A stretch of DNA of 45,854 nucleotides from SG8-30 sp964406445 (GCA_964406445.1 CAYORU010000027.1:1-45854), one strand, 5' to 3'. Counted from the first letter of the stretch, positions 1 to 8,390 are shown. The notes: generated from the letters alone by a model not told the origin. Numbers and translations: made by a program.

Positions 1-153
1 CCCCCGCCCGCGGCGGCGACCGAGGAGGAGGTCGAGGAGGAGTTGCCGCCGCTGCCGCCGGAGAGCCGCAACGCGGGCCCGACGCCGCAGCGCTTCGACC
101 CCAGCGAGAAGGTCCGGGCCGACTTCCCGGTCTCCTTTCCCGTAGACATCTGA
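1..153 (+). CDS. 3' end of an unidentified protein, Pro/Glu-rich linker plus conserved-looking tail (partial)
   Basis: The frame is open from base 1 to a TGA at 151-153 and gives the last 50 residues of a protein whose start lies outside the window. It reads as a proline- and glutamate-rich stretch (PPPAAATEEEVEEELPPLPP), then a short tail ending in RADFPVSFPVDI. A Pro/Glu spacer of this kind is common in periplasm-spanning proteins, and the next gene 25 bp downstream is an ExbB/TolQ-like channel. A periplasm-exposed partner of that operon is therefore plausible. I do not recognise the family and assign no function. Codon choice (strong G/C third positions) matches the following genes. Confidence 0.6.
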   Translation, partial: PPPAAATEEEVEEELPPLPPESRNAGPTPQRFDPSEKVRADFPVSFPVDI

Positions 154-178
154 ACCCGCACGCCCAGGGACGCCAGCC

Positions 179-976
179 ATGAAGACCCGCACCCCGACGG
201 AATTCCTCTACAGCGTATTCACCCTGCTGGCCGCGGTGATCGTGGTGCACGGCTTCTACGTCGCGATGGTGCGGCCGAGCGCACAGGCGGTGCTGGTCGC
301 GCAGGCGGCGGCCATGAAGACCGACCCCGACTTCGTCCCAGAGCGCTCGCTGTGGGTGATCATGAAGGACTACGAGCAGGAGACCTGCCTCATCCTGATG
401 CTGTGGGCGCTCGCGCTGATCGGCTACAAGGGCCGCGCCGCGTCGCGCGAGCGCGCGCTGCTCGAGCAGGACCTGGTGCAGGTGCCCGAGGGCATGCGGA
501 TCCTCCCCGAGGACACCCGCGAGTACGTCCGCCAGCTCGAGGCGCTGCCGGTGGAGCGCAAGGGCATGCTGACGGTGCGCGCGCTGCGCGCCGCGCTCGC
601 GCGCTTCGGCGCGACCCGCAACGTGCAGGATGTTTCCGAGGCCTCGCGCGCGGTCATGCAGGCCGAGGCGGACCGCCTCGACGCGGAGCTCTCGATGATC
701 CGCTACATCGCCTGGGCCATTCCGGCGATCGGCTTCATCGGCACCGTGCGCGGCATCGGCGACGCGCTCGCCGAGGCGCACAAGGCGGTGACGGGCGACA
801 TCGCCGGCGTGACCGCGGGGCTCGGCGTCGCCTTCAACTCGACCTTCGTGGCGCTGACGCTGTCGCTGCTCCTGATGTTCCTGCTGCACTACCTGCAGCT
901 CGCCCAGGAGCGGCTCGTGCTCGACGCCGAGACCTATCTCGACGACAAGCTGCTGCGCAACCTCCAGGTGCGCTGA
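179..976 (+). CDS. MotA/TolQ/ExbB-family proton channel protein
   Basis: This 265-residue inner-membrane protein resembles the ExbB/TolQ/MotA family, which forms a pentameric proton channel powering a partner across the periplasm. Hydrophobic segments lie near residues 9-31, 65-84, 174-194 and 213-238. A soluble stretch sits between the second and third, as in the family. The last two carry the recognisable core: GFIGTVRGIGDA in the third and GVAFNSTFVALTLSLLLMF in the fourth, with small residues and threonines where the family lines its proton path. The ATG is preceded by an AGGGA ribosome site. Its TGA overlaps the ATG of the FHA gene, so the two are translationally coupled. No free-standing ExbD/TolR gene follows; the two vWA proteins downstream carry an ExbD-like helix instead. 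Confidence 0.85.
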   Translation: MKTRTPTEFLYSVFTLLAAVIVVHGFYVAMVRPSAQAVLVAQAAAMKTDPDFVPERSLWVIMKDYEQETCLILMLWALALIGYKGRAASRERALLEQDLVQVPEGMRILPEDTREYVRQLEALPVERKGMLTVRALRAALARFGATRNVQDVSEASRAVMQAEADRLDAELSMIRYIAWAIPAIGFIGTVRGIGDALAEAHKAVTGDIAGVTAGLGVAFNSTFVALTLSLLLMFLLHYLQLAQERLVLDAETYLDDKLLRNLQVR

Positions 977-2313
977 TGGGCCTGGTCGCGCTCGAGCTCG
1001 TCGACGCGGGCCTGCTGGCCCTGAAGGGCGAGACGCCGTCGGCGCCGAGCCCGGGCGTCGCGCTGCTCGACCCGGCCGGGGTCAAGGTCGGGCGCGAGGC
1101 CGCCGCCACGCTGCGCCTGACGCCGGTGCTGGCGGTGGACCGCTTCTGGTCGGCGCTGTCCCTCGACCCGCTGCCGCGCCCTGCTCCGGGCGCGCAGAGC
1201 ACCGCCGACCTCGCCTTCCTGCACCTGTCGCGGCTGTGGGCCGCGGAGGCGGCCGAGGGCGACGAGGCCCTCATGGCCGTGCCGGGCTCGCTCCGGGGCG
1301 GGGCGCTCGGCCTCGCCGCCGGCATCGCCCGCGCGGCCGGCGTGCCGGTCGCCGGCTGGGTGGACGCGGCTGTCGCAGCCTGCGCGGCGCTGCCGGCGCA
1401 AGCGACCGTGCTGCACCTCGACGTCGAGCTGCACCAGTCGGTGCTGACGCTGCTCGGCGGCGGCGAGACGCTGCGCAGGCGGCGCGTGGACGTCGCGCCG
1501 CGGGTCGGACTCAAGGCGCTGCACGGCGCCTTTGCGCAGCTCATCGCGGAGACCATGGTGCGGCGCACGCGCTTCGATCCTCTGCACCACGCGGCCGCGG
1601 AGCAGCAGCTGTTCGACCGGCTGCCGGGCTGGCTGGCCGCTGCCGCGGGCGGCGGCGCCGTGGAGGTGCAGCTCGAGTCCGGCGCCGGCGGCTTCTCGGT
1701 GAGCCTGCCGGCCGAGCAGTTCGCCTTCGTCGCCGAGGCCTGGTATTCGCAGCTCGTCGAGCTGCTGCACTCGGTGCGCGAGGCCGGAGAGCCGGCCACG
1801 CTCGCGCTGTCGGCGCGTGCGGCGCGCCTGCCCGGGCTCGCGGCCCGCTGCGCGGAGCTCGCCGGCGTGGACATCGTCGAGTTGCCGGAGGGCGCCTCCG
1901 CGCGTGGGGCGCTTGCGCACGCGGCGCATCTCGGCGGCGGCACGCCAGCGCTGGCGACGGCGCTGCCGCGCGCCCATGCGGCGGCGGCCGCGCGTCCGCG
2001 GGAACCGGGAGGCGACCGCCCGACCCACGTCCTGCACGCCGGCCGCGCGCACCCGATCACCTCGGAACCGCTGGTCATCGGGCTCGCCCCGGACGCGGCG
2101 CGCTCGCTCGCGCTGCCCGGCCCCGCGGCCGGCGTCTCACGACGCCACTGCGAGCTGCTGCGCGAAGGCGAGGCCGTGCTGGTGCGGGATCTCAGCCGCT
2201 ACGGCACCTTCGTCAACGGCGAGCGGGTCGCCGGCAGCGCGCTGCTCGCTGCCGGAGACCGGCTGCGCCTGGGCCGCCCGGGCGTGTCGCTCGAGCTCGT
2301 GGCCGTGGGCTGA
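976..2313 (+). CDS. Actin/Hsp70-like domain protein with C-terminal FHA domain
   Basis: A 445-residue protein with no signal peptide or membrane segment, so probably cytoplasmic. The first ~300 residues look like the actin/Hsp70 ATPase fold. There is a phosphate-2-like strand VLHLDVELHQSVLTLL around 144-159, preceded by a VP..L..A..IARAAGVPVAG segment as in FtsA/Hsp70, and a later R.DPL..A..EQ.LFD.LP stretch. The catalytic residues are weak (ELVDAG at the N-terminus in place of a clear DxGT), so ATPase activity is uncertain. Residues ~360-445 form an FHA domain with the phosphothreonine-binding signature SRRH (388-391) and YGTFVNG (409-415). The start ATG overlaps the stop of the channel gene. 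FHA domains read Ser/Thr phosphorylation; no kinase is encoded in the window. Confidence 0.75.
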   Translation: MGLVALELVDAGLLALKGETPSAPSPGVALLDPAGVKVGREAAATLRLTPVLAVDRFWSALSLDPLPRPAPGAQSTADLAFLHLSRLWAAEAAEGDEALMAVPGSLRGGALGLAAGIARAAGVPVAGWVDAAVAACAALPAQATVLHLDVELHQSVLTLLGGGETLRRRRVDVAPRVGLKALHGAFAQLIAETMVRRTRFDPLHHAAAEQQLFDRLPGWLAAAAGGGAVEVQLESGAGGFSVSLPAEQFAFVAEAWYSQLVELLHSVREAGEPATLALSARAARLPGLAARCAELAGVDIVELPEGASARGALAHAAHLGGGTPALATALPRAHAAAAARPREPGGDRPTHVLHAGRAHPITSEPLVIGLAPDAARSLALPGPAAGVSRRHCELLREGEAVLVRDLSRYGTFVNGERVAGSALLAAGDRLRLGRPGVSLELVAVG

Positions 2314-2322
2314 GGACGCGAC

Positions 2323-3417
2323 ATGCCGAGGCGGCGCGCCGAAGCCTGGAGCATGTCCTTCCTGGACGTGATCAGCTGCGGCTTCGGCGCGGTCGTGCTC
2401 TTCTACACCATCATCAGCGCTCAGTCGGGCCTCGCGCGCATCGACGAGAGCCGCGACCTCGCGGCCGAGGCCTCGCGGCTCGAGCAGCAGGTGCTCGAGG
2501 GCTACAAGCACCTCGCGGAGCTCAGGAACGCGCTGACCTCGACCGACGAGGAGCGCCGCCGCGCCGAGGGGCGCTCGCGGCAGGTGCTCGAGAAGATCGA
2601 GCTGACGCGCGAGGAGCTGGCGAAGTTCCAGTACGACACGCTCGCCCGGCGCGAGAGCCTCGAACGCCTGAAGGCCGACCTGAAGTCGCTCGAGGAGGAG
2701 GCGCGCCGCCTGCAGGCGGCCGCCGAGGAGGTCAAGACGGGCACCCAGGTGCGCCTCGTCACCGGCGACGGCGACCGCCAGTACCTGACGGGCCTCAAGG
2801 TCGGCGGCAAGCGCAATCTCGTGCTGCTCGACGCCTCGGCGAGCATGCTCGACGAGATGCTGGTCAACATCATCCGCCTGCGCAACATGCCGGCCGACCG
2901 CAAGCTGCGCTCGCCCAAGTGGCAGCAGGCCGTCGGCACGGTCGACTGGATCTCGGCGCAGCTGCCGGCCGAGTCGCAGTTCCAGGTCTATGCCTTCAAC
3001 ACGCGGGCCTGGCCGCTGATCGAGGGCAGCGAAGGGCGCTGGCTGCAGGCCAAGGACGGCGAGGCGATGGCCGGAGCGCTCAAGGCGCTTCGGCGCACCG
3101 CGCCGGCCGAGGGCACGAGCCTCGAGAATGCCTTCGCCGTCATAGGCAGCCTGAGCCCGGCGCCCGACAACGTCATCCTGATCACCGACGGCCTGCCGAC
3201 GCAGGGCGCCTCGCCGCCGAGGATGCGCACGCTGGTCGACTCGAACGACCGCGAGCGGCTCATGCAGCAGGCCGTGCGCGCGCTCGGCCGCGCGCCGCCG
3301 CCGATCAACGTCGTTCTGCTGCCGATGGAGGGCGACCCCTCGGCGCCGACCTACTTCTGGCGGCTGGCGCAGCTGACGGGCGGGGCGTTCGTCAGCCCGT
3401 CGAGGGACTGGCCGTGA
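2323..3417 (+). CDS. von Willebrand A protein with ExbD-like N-terminal helix and coiled coil (first copy)
   Basis: 364 residues. A short basic N-terminus is followed by one membrane helix (about 13-33) with the sequence SFLDVISCGFGAV, then a long charged coiled coil (about 35-140) and a vWA domain (about 160-360). The MIDAS motif is D170-A-S172-A-S174, followed later by ITDG. The topology is a helix anchored in the inner membrane with coiled coil and vWA in the periplasm. The helix strongly recalls ExbD/TolR, in which PxxDVMLVLLIIF carries the essential proton-binding Asp; here D15 would occupy that place. That reading is inference. The gene sits 9 bp after the FHA gene and its stop overlaps the GTG start of the second vWA gene. 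Function unknown. Confidence 0.8.
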   Translation: MPRRRAEAWSMSFLDVISCGFGAVVLFYTIISAQSGLARIDESRDLAAEASRLEQQVLEGYKHLAELRNALTSTDEERRRAEGRSRQVLEKIELTREELAKFQYDTLARRESLERLKADLKSLEEEARRLQAAAEEVKTGTQVRLVTGDGDRQYLTGLKVGGKRNLVLLDASASMLDEMLVNIIRLRNMPADRKLRSPKWQQAVGTVDWISAQLPAESQFQVYAFNTRAWPLIEGSEGRWLQAKDGEAMAGALKALRRTAPAEGTSLENAFAVIGSLSPAPDNVILITDGLPTQGASPPRMRTLVDSNDRERLMQQAVRALGRAPPPINVVLLPMEGDPSAPTYFWRLAQLTGGAFVSPSRDWP

Positions 3418-4433
3418 GGCGTCGGCAGCGTCGCGACACCGAGGTCTTCAGCCTGTCCTTCCTGGACGTGATCAGTTGCGGCTTCGGCGCGGTCATCCTG
3501 CTGCTGGTGCTGAACGAGGTGGGCGAGCCGATCCAGCTCGAGCAGGCCCGCGAGGACCTCGACCGGCAGATCGCGGCCCTGCAGGAGGAGCTCTACGAGC
3601 TGCGCGGAACCTCGACGGTGCTGGAGCGCGAGCTGCGGGCGCGGGTCGAGCAGCTGTCGGAGGAGCAGCGGCGGGTCGCGCGCCTGCGCGGCGACCTTTC
3701 GCTGATCGAGGGGCAGTACGCGGCGAGCAGGGGCGAGGCCGAGACGATCAACCGGCTCGAGGGCAGCCTGACCGTCGCGCGCCAGTCGCTCACCGAGGAG
3801 ATGAAGCGACTGCTCGGCGCAGACTTCCGGCGCAACGTCGACCAGCCGATCGGCGGAATCCCGGTCGACAGCGAGTACGTGGTGTTCATCGTGGACACCT
3901 CCGGGTCGATGCAGAACCACAGCTGGCAGCGCGCGCAGCAGAAGATGCGCGAGGTGCTCGAGATCTACCCTCGCGTGAAGGGCATCCAGGTCATGGACGA
4001 CATGGGCGGCTACCTGTTCAGCGAGTACCGCGGCAAGTGGATCCCGGACTCGCCGGCGCGGCGCCGGGTGATCCTCGACACCTTCCGCCGCTGGCAGGCC
4101 TTCTCGAACTCGAGCCCCGTCGAGGGCATCGTGGCCGCGATCCGCACCTTCCACTCCGCGGGCTACCGGATGAGCATCTACGTGCTCGGCGACGAGTTCA
4201 CCGGCCCGTCGATCCAGGACGTCGTCGACCAGGTCGACCGGATCAATCCCAAGGACCGCAACGGGCGCCCGCAGGTGCGCATCCACGCGATCGGCTTCCC
4301 GCTGCCGCAGAACGTGCCGCAGTACACGAGCATCCGCTATGCGACACTGATGCGAATCCTGGCTGCGAGGAACGGAGGAACCTTCGTGGGGCTGACCAGC
4401 GAGACTTTCGATCCGGTTCGCCGGGGGGGCTGA
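3414..4433 (+). CDS. von Willebrand A protein with ExbD-like N-terminal helix and coiled coil (second copy)
   Basis: 339 residues from a GTG start whose last bases overlap the preceding TGA (GTGA). A first ATG start would remove the membrane helix, so GTG is chosen. It has the same architecture as its neighbour: basic N-terminus, membrane helix SFLDVISCGFGAVILLLVL (about 15-34, D18 at the ExbD-like position), coiled coil (about 38-135) and a vWA domain. The MIDAS here is a perfect D161-T-S163-G-S165 with a later LGDEFTG. The shared SFLDVISCGFGAV segment with divergent vWA domains suggests an old duplication giving two unlike subunits. The gene is 4 bp from the lipoprotein gene, clearly one operon. 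Confidence 0.82.
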   Translation: MRRRQRRDTEVFSLSFLDVISCGFGAVILLLVLNEVGEPIQLEQAREDLDRQIAALQEELYELRGTSTVLERELRARVEQLSEEQRRVARLRGDLSLIEGQYAASRGEAETINRLEGSLTVARQSLTEEMKRLLGADFRRNVDQPIGGIPVDSEYVVFIVDTSGSMQNHSWQRAQQKMREVLEIYPRVKGIQVMDDMGGYLFSEYRGKWIPDSPARRRVILDTFRRWQAFSNSSPVEGIVAAIRTFHSAGYRMSIYVLGDEFTGPSIQDVVDQVDRINPKDRNGRPQVRIHAIGFPLPQNVPQYTSIRYATLMRILAARNGGTFVGLTSETFDPVRRGG

Positions 4434-4437
4434 AGCC

Positions 4438-5313
4438 ATGCGCCTGCGTCTTCCCGCGATCGCCGCGGCCAGCGCCGCGCTCGTCCTGGCGGGCTGTTCG
4501 ACGGTCCGGCTCGAGCCGAAGGCGCCGTTGCCGCCGCCACTGATCGACCGCGCGCCGCTGGCCGTGGCGGTGGCCTTCCCCGAGGAATTCCGCGGTTACG
4601 TTCACAAGGAGAAGCGCGCCGGCATCGACTACGAGATCCTGCTCGGCCCGGCGCACGTGGAGCGCTTCGAGGCGCTGCTCGGGGCGATGTTCGAGCGGGT
4701 GGTCGAGGTGGACGAGCCGGCCGCGGCCGCCGCGCTGGACCCGCCGGTGCGGCTGGTCATCGAGCCGCGCTTCGAGGAGTTCGCGTTCCTGACGCCGAGC
4801 GACCTCGCCGGCGACTACTACACCGTCACGATCCGCTACCGCGTCGAGCTGTACGCGCCGAACGGCGAGCGTGCGGACGGCTACGTCTTCACGGGCTTCG
4901 GGCGTGAGCGGACCTCGACGTTCTCCGGCACCGAGCCGCTCGCCCGCGCGGCGCAGCGCGCCATGCGCGACGCCGGCGCGAAGTTCGCCATCGAGTTCAT
5001 GGACCAGGCGAGCGTCCGCCGGCTGCTCGAGATCGGCGGGATCGAGATGCTTTCCGTGGAGGATCAGCTCCGCGGCGCGGGATCCGGGGCTGGCGACTCC
5101 TCCGGCTCGCCGGCGGGAGCCTCGAGCGGTCCGGCGTCCGCTGCCTCGCCGCCCGGAGCATCGCCCGCCGCTCCGGCCGCCGGCGGCGGTGAGGACCCGC
5201 CTTCCGCGGACGGCGAAACGCCGGCCTCGGACGAGCCGTCCGCGGTTCCGACCCCTTCCTCCTCCGGAGCGGGCGAGTCGTCGGGGGCCTGGCCACCTGA
5301 GCGCGACTCGTAA
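4438..5313 (+). CDS. Lipoprotein of unknown function with low-complexity C-terminal tail
   Basis: 291 residues. The N-terminus MRLRLPAIAAASAALVLAGC is a lipoprotein signal with lipobox LAGC, so the mature protein starts with a lipidated Cys and the +2 Ser favours the outer membrane. Residues ~30-205 are a soluble domain of mixed sheet and helix that I cannot assign. From about residue 206 the chain is a Pro/Ser/Ala/Gly tail. That tail (250 bp) is also the coding region, in antisense, for the tail of the TPR/TonB-C protein. It is the last gene of the channel-FHA-vWA operon and could be the outer-membrane anchor or target of that complex, which is inference from position only. Confidence 0.75.
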   Translation: MRLRLPAIAAASAALVLAGCSTVRLEPKAPLPPPLIDRAPLAVAVAFPEEFRGYVHKEKRAGIDYEILLGPAHVERFEALLGAMFERVVEVDEPAAAAALDPPVRLVIEPRFEEFAFLTPSDLAGDYYTVTIRYRVELYAPNGERADGYVFTGFGRERTSTFSGTEPLARAAQRAMRDAGAKFAIEFMDQASVRRLLEIGGIEMLSVEDQLRGAGSGAGDSSGSPAGASSGPASAASPPGASPAAPAAGGGEDPPSADGETPASDEPSAVPTPSSSGAGESSGAWPPERDS

Positions 5314-6770
5314 TCGCTGCGATACTCGATCCACTCCTCGGTCAACATGAAGCCGGTGGTCGCGACTGGCTGGCCGTCCACGAAGGCGGGCCGGAACACT
5401 GCGCGCCGCAGGGCGCGCTCCACCTGCGAAGACTGCATCGACGAGAAGGTTCCGCCCGCGTACTCCACCAGCGCCGGCGCGCCGCTCGCGGCCACGTCGA
5501 TGCGGAACTCGCCGCGCAGCTCGACGGTGTCTGCGCCGGTGATCTGGCGCGAGCGCTTCTGGCCGCCCGGCGCCCGGTACAGCAGGCGCTTCGGCGCGGC
5601 GAGCGGGTGGGCGCCGTCGTCCCCGGCGGACGACGCAAGCAGCGGCCAGGCCCGCTGGTAGTAGCCGATGGCCTGGTCGGTGGCTCCGACCGTCATCGAC
5701 CAGTCGCCGGACTCGAGCAAGGCCCTCGACATCAGCGTGGGCGGCGGGTCAGTGCTCGACTCCAGCAGGTTGAGGGCCTGGTCTAGGGCCGTGCGTGCCT
5801 CCGGATCGATCTTGACGCGCGACTGCGGCTGGATCGCCGCCGTCGATGCGGTGGTTCGCACGCGGCTGACCGCCGAGCCGCCGATCGATTCCGCGTACTG
5901 GGGCATCGTGTCCTGCTGCTCGATCAGCGACTCCGGGTCTTCCGCGAACTGCAGGCGATGGGTCCGGGCGACGGCGAGCAGGGCGTCGATGGTCGAGGCA
6001 TTGCGGCCGCCGCTCTCGCGCGAGGCGATGTCCAGCGCCCGCTTGTAGAGGAGCCGCGCGGCGGCGTAGCGGCCCGTCGCCTCGTACCACTCCGCCAGCG
6101 CGGTGACCCGCGGCAGCGTGCGCGGGTCGCCGTAGCCGAAGCGCTTCTCCACCACCCGCAGCGCGTAGCCGCGCTCGCGGTCGACGCCCTCGTCGAAGCC
6201 GGTCGCCGCATAGGCGCGGATCAGCGCGTCCATGAGATCCAGCTGCTCCATGTTGAACAGCCCCGACGTGCGGCGGCTGACCGCGACCGCCCGTTCGAAC
6301 TCAGCGGCGGCCTGGGCCGGCTCGCCGAGCGCGCTGTAGGCAGCCCCCAGGCCCGCCATCGGCGCGATCAGCCGCCGCGAGCCGATCCCCTGCGTGCTCT
6401 CGACGAGGTCCAGCGCCTTGCGGAAGCTCTCGAGCGCCCCGCCAGGGTCGTCGGCGCGCAGCTGCGCAACGCCGAGGTTGTTCCAGGCGGTGGACAGGTC
6501 CTCATGGTCGGCATCGAGGGCGGCCGTGAGGCTGACCACCTCGCGGGCCAGGGGCACCGCGTCCGCGTAGCGGCTCTCCGCCACCAGGGCCTTGAACCGG
6601 TCGTACTTCTCGATCCTTGCGGCCTCGAGCGCCGCCGGGTCGGCGGGCGCGGCGACGGACGCCTCCGCCGGCGCGGGCTGTTCCGCGGGCGCCGCAGGCT
6701 CCTCGGCGCGCGCCGAAGCGACCAGCGCGAGGCAGGCGAGGAGAGTGGCGACGGGCAGCGAGGGGATCAT
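5064..6770 (-). CDS. Secreted TPR-repeat protein with TonB-C-like domain
   Basis: 568 residues from the only Met in the N-terminal region, which opens a clear signal peptide (MIPSLPVATLLACLALVASARA). An Ala/Pro/Glu linker follows. Tetratricopeptide-like helices fill about residues 55-370, with typical W..LG......G.Y..A patterns. A TonB C-terminal-like region lies at about 400-485 (GEFRIDVAASGAPALVEYAGG, then a VERALRRAVFRPAFVDGQPV helix-strand). The conserved part ends at EEWIEYR, and everything after (~83 residues) is an acidic Pro/Gly/Ser tail encoded opposite the lipoprotein tail. It lacks the N-terminal membrane anchor of true TonB, so it is probably a periplasmic protein using the fold for binding, not energy transduction. 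Confidence 0.75.
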   Translation of the reverse strand: MIPSLPVATLLACLALVASARAEEPAAPAEQPAPAEASVAAPADPAALEAARIEKYDRFKALVAESRYADAVPLAREVVSLTAALDADHEDLSTAWNNLGVAQLRADDPGGALESFRKALDLVESTQGIGSRRLIAPMAGLGAAYSALGEPAQAAAEFERAVAVSRRTSGLFNMEQLDLMDALIRAYAATGFDEGVDRERGYALRVVEKRFGYGDPRTLPRVTALAEWYEATGRYAAARLLYKRALDIASRESGGRNASTIDALLAVARTHRLQFAEDPESLIEQQDTMPQYAESIGGSAVSRVRTTASTAAIQPQSRVKIDPEARTALDQALNLLESSTDPPPTLMSRALLESGDWSMTVGATDQAIGYYQRAWPLLASSAGDDGAHPLAAPKRLLYRAPGGQKRSRQITGADTVELRGEFRIDVAASGAPALVEYAGGTFSSMQSSQVERALRRAVFRPAFVDGQPVATTGFMLTEEWIEYRSDYESRSGGQAPDDSPAPEEEGVGTADGSSEAGVSPSAEGGSSPPPAAGAAGDAPGGEAADAGPLEAPAGEPEESPAPDPAPRS

Positions 6771-6850
6771 GCCGGTGGGTCGGTCTGCCCGCGGAACGGC
6801 CGCGGCCATGCCCCAAGGATTGCGTGCCCGGCGCCCCGGCGCAACCGCGG

Positions 6851-7945
6851 TCAGGCGATCGCGGCGGGCTTGCGGAAGAGATAGTGCGACACCAGCCACT
6901 CGCGACCTTCCCGGTAGCCGAACAGCTCGGCACAGGCCATGAAGAACACCCGCCAGTAGACCCACCAGCGGCGCACATCGTTCCCGCCGTAGGTCGAGGC
7001 GAGCACCGGCAGCAGCTCCTCGCGGTGGCGGTCCATGTTGGCCAGCCAGTCCTCGGCGGTGCGCTGGTAGTGCGTGCCGTCCACCTGCCAGTGCGACTCG
7101 ATCCTGAGGTCGCGCTGGAAATAGAGCAGCAGGTCGTCGGACGGCATGATCCCGCCGGTGAAGAAGTAGCGCGCCATCCAGTCGGAGGCGTCGCGCACCT
7201 CGAACGGGTAGGCCGCCTCGCGATGCGTGAAGATGTGCACGAACAGCGTCGCCTGCGGCTTCATCCACGAGGCGATCCGCGCGAGCAGCTCGTCGTAATT
7301 TCGCATGTGCTCGAACATCTCGACCGACACCACGCGGTCGAACTCGCCGCGCGGCAGCTCGAGGCGGTTCATGTCGCAGGTGACGACCTCGAGGTTGCCG
7401 AGGCCGCGCCCGGCGGCGCTTGCGTCGATGTGCTGCTTCTGGGTGCGCGAGTTCGACACGACCGTGATCCGCGAGCGCGGGAAGCGTTCGGCCATCCACA
7501 GCGACAGCGAGCCCCAGCCGCAGCCGAGCTCGAGCACCCGGTCGCCGTCGCGGATGCCCGCGCGCTCCGTGGTGATCCTGAGCATCTCGGCCTCGGCCGC
7601 GTCGAGCCCCTCGACGCCCGGTGCGTAATAGCAGGCCGAGTACTTCATGTGCCGGCCGAGCACGCGGGTGAAGAACTCCGTGGGCAGCTCGTAGTGCTGC
7701 TCGTTGGCGTCGGTCGTGTTGATCGCGATCGGGCTCGCGCGCAGCCGCGCGGCGAAGTCCATCAGCCGGCGCTGCTGCTCGGCGCGCGTGCCGCGCGTCT
7801 CCTCGGCGAGCCGCCGTGCCACCAGCCGGCGGATGCCGGCCCGTATCAGCCAGTCCGGCAGGATCCCGCGCTCCAGAAGGCGGGTGGCGAGCGAGCCGGC
7901 GACCGGGTCGGCGGTGTCGTCGTGGGCAGTGGTCGTCGTCGTCAC
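6851..7945 (-). CDS. Cyclopropane-fatty-acyl-phospholipid synthase family SAM methyltransferase
   Basis: 364 residues. The S-adenosylmethionine pocket is clear: VLELGCGWGSLSLWMAE is motif I, followed by ITVVSNSRTQ and the Cfa-family VSVEMFEHM. The protein is shorter than E. coli Cfa and has an N-terminal helical region without the long lipid-binding domain. It therefore fits the short Cfa-like subgroup whose members methylate unsaturated lipids or small amines. The substrate cannot be read from sequence. The gene lies 9 bp downstream of a DUF1475 membrane protein gene in the same direction. That pairing suggests the DUF1475 protein brings the enzyme to the membrane or handles its substrate. 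Confidence 0.85.
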   Translation of the reverse strand: MTTTTTAHDDTADPVAGSLATRLLERGILPDWLIRAGIRRLVARRLAEETRGTRAEQQRRLMDFAARLRASPIAINTTDANEQHYELPTEFFTRVLGRHMKYSACYYAPGVEGLDAAEAEMLRITTERAGIRDGDRVLELGCGWGSLSLWMAERFPRSRITVVSNSRTQKQHIDASAAGRGLGNLEVVTCDMNRLELPRGEFDRVVSVEMFEHMRNYDELLARIASWMKPQATLFVHIFTHREAAYPFEVRDASDWMARYFFTGGIMPSDDLLLYFQRDLRIESHWQVDGTHYQRTAEDWLANMDRHREELLPVLASTYGGNDVRRWWVYWRVFFMACAELFGYREGREWLVSHYLFRKPAAIA

Positions 7946-7954
7946 GGCAGCACC

Positions 7955-8302
7955 TCAGGCGGGACGTCGCAGGAGTATGGCGGAGGCCGGCTCACCGTCA
8001 CGAAGCCTCGCCAGCTCGCGCAGCACGTAGACGGCCATCGCCATGTTGCCGAGGCCCATGATGGCGACGAACCAGCCGGCGCGGGCCAGCGCCCGCCGTT
8101 CCTTGTAGAACACCCAGGCGTAGAAGGTGATGAAGCCGTAGTAGGCGTCGACCAGCGTCGCGATGGTCCACCAGCGGTCGGGGCCGTCCACGAGGCCGCG
8201 CCAGTCCCACACGGCCTGCTGGGTGCTCGCCCAGCTGGTGTAGGCGGCGAGCGAGACGAGGATGAAGCCGAACAGCAGCTTGAGGCCGGTACGTGCCGAC
8301 AT
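7955..8302 (-). CDS. DUF1475 family small membrane protein
   Basis: 115 residues with three hydrophobic segments (about 6-25, 44-65 and 76-98) and the family-like pattern WWTIATLVDAYYGFITFY, WVFYKE and IMGLGNMAMAVYVL. The start is set at MSARTG, preceded by GGAGAG five bases upstream; the longer reading has no ribosome site. It is an integral inner-membrane protein of unknown role. The gene is transcribed just before the Cfa-like methyltransferase, nine bases apart, so the two are very probably made together. Confidence 0.75.
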   Translation of the reverse strand: MSARTGLKLLFGFILVSLAAYTSWASTQQAVWDWRGLVDGPDRWWTIATLVDAYYGFITFYAWVFYKERRALARAGWFVAIMGLGNMAMAVYVLRELARLRDGEPASAILLRRPA

Positions 8303-8390
8303 GAGTACTCTCCATCGCGGATCCGCGGGGCGGGGCCCCGTACTGGACGGGGCCACCGCTGGAGTTTCGGGACCGCGCCCGGAACGGATT

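Noticed and set aside
1..5313. Zorya-type anti-phage system
   Set aside because: It shares the channel-plus-helix idea, but there is no ZorC, ZorD or ZorE nuclease/helicase and the partner proteins carry vWA, not OmpA/MotB, domains.
5064..7499. An 811-residue version of the TPR/TonB-C protein starting at 7499
   Set aside because: The first 240 residues are antisense to the Cfa-like enzyme and the real signal peptide begins at 6770.
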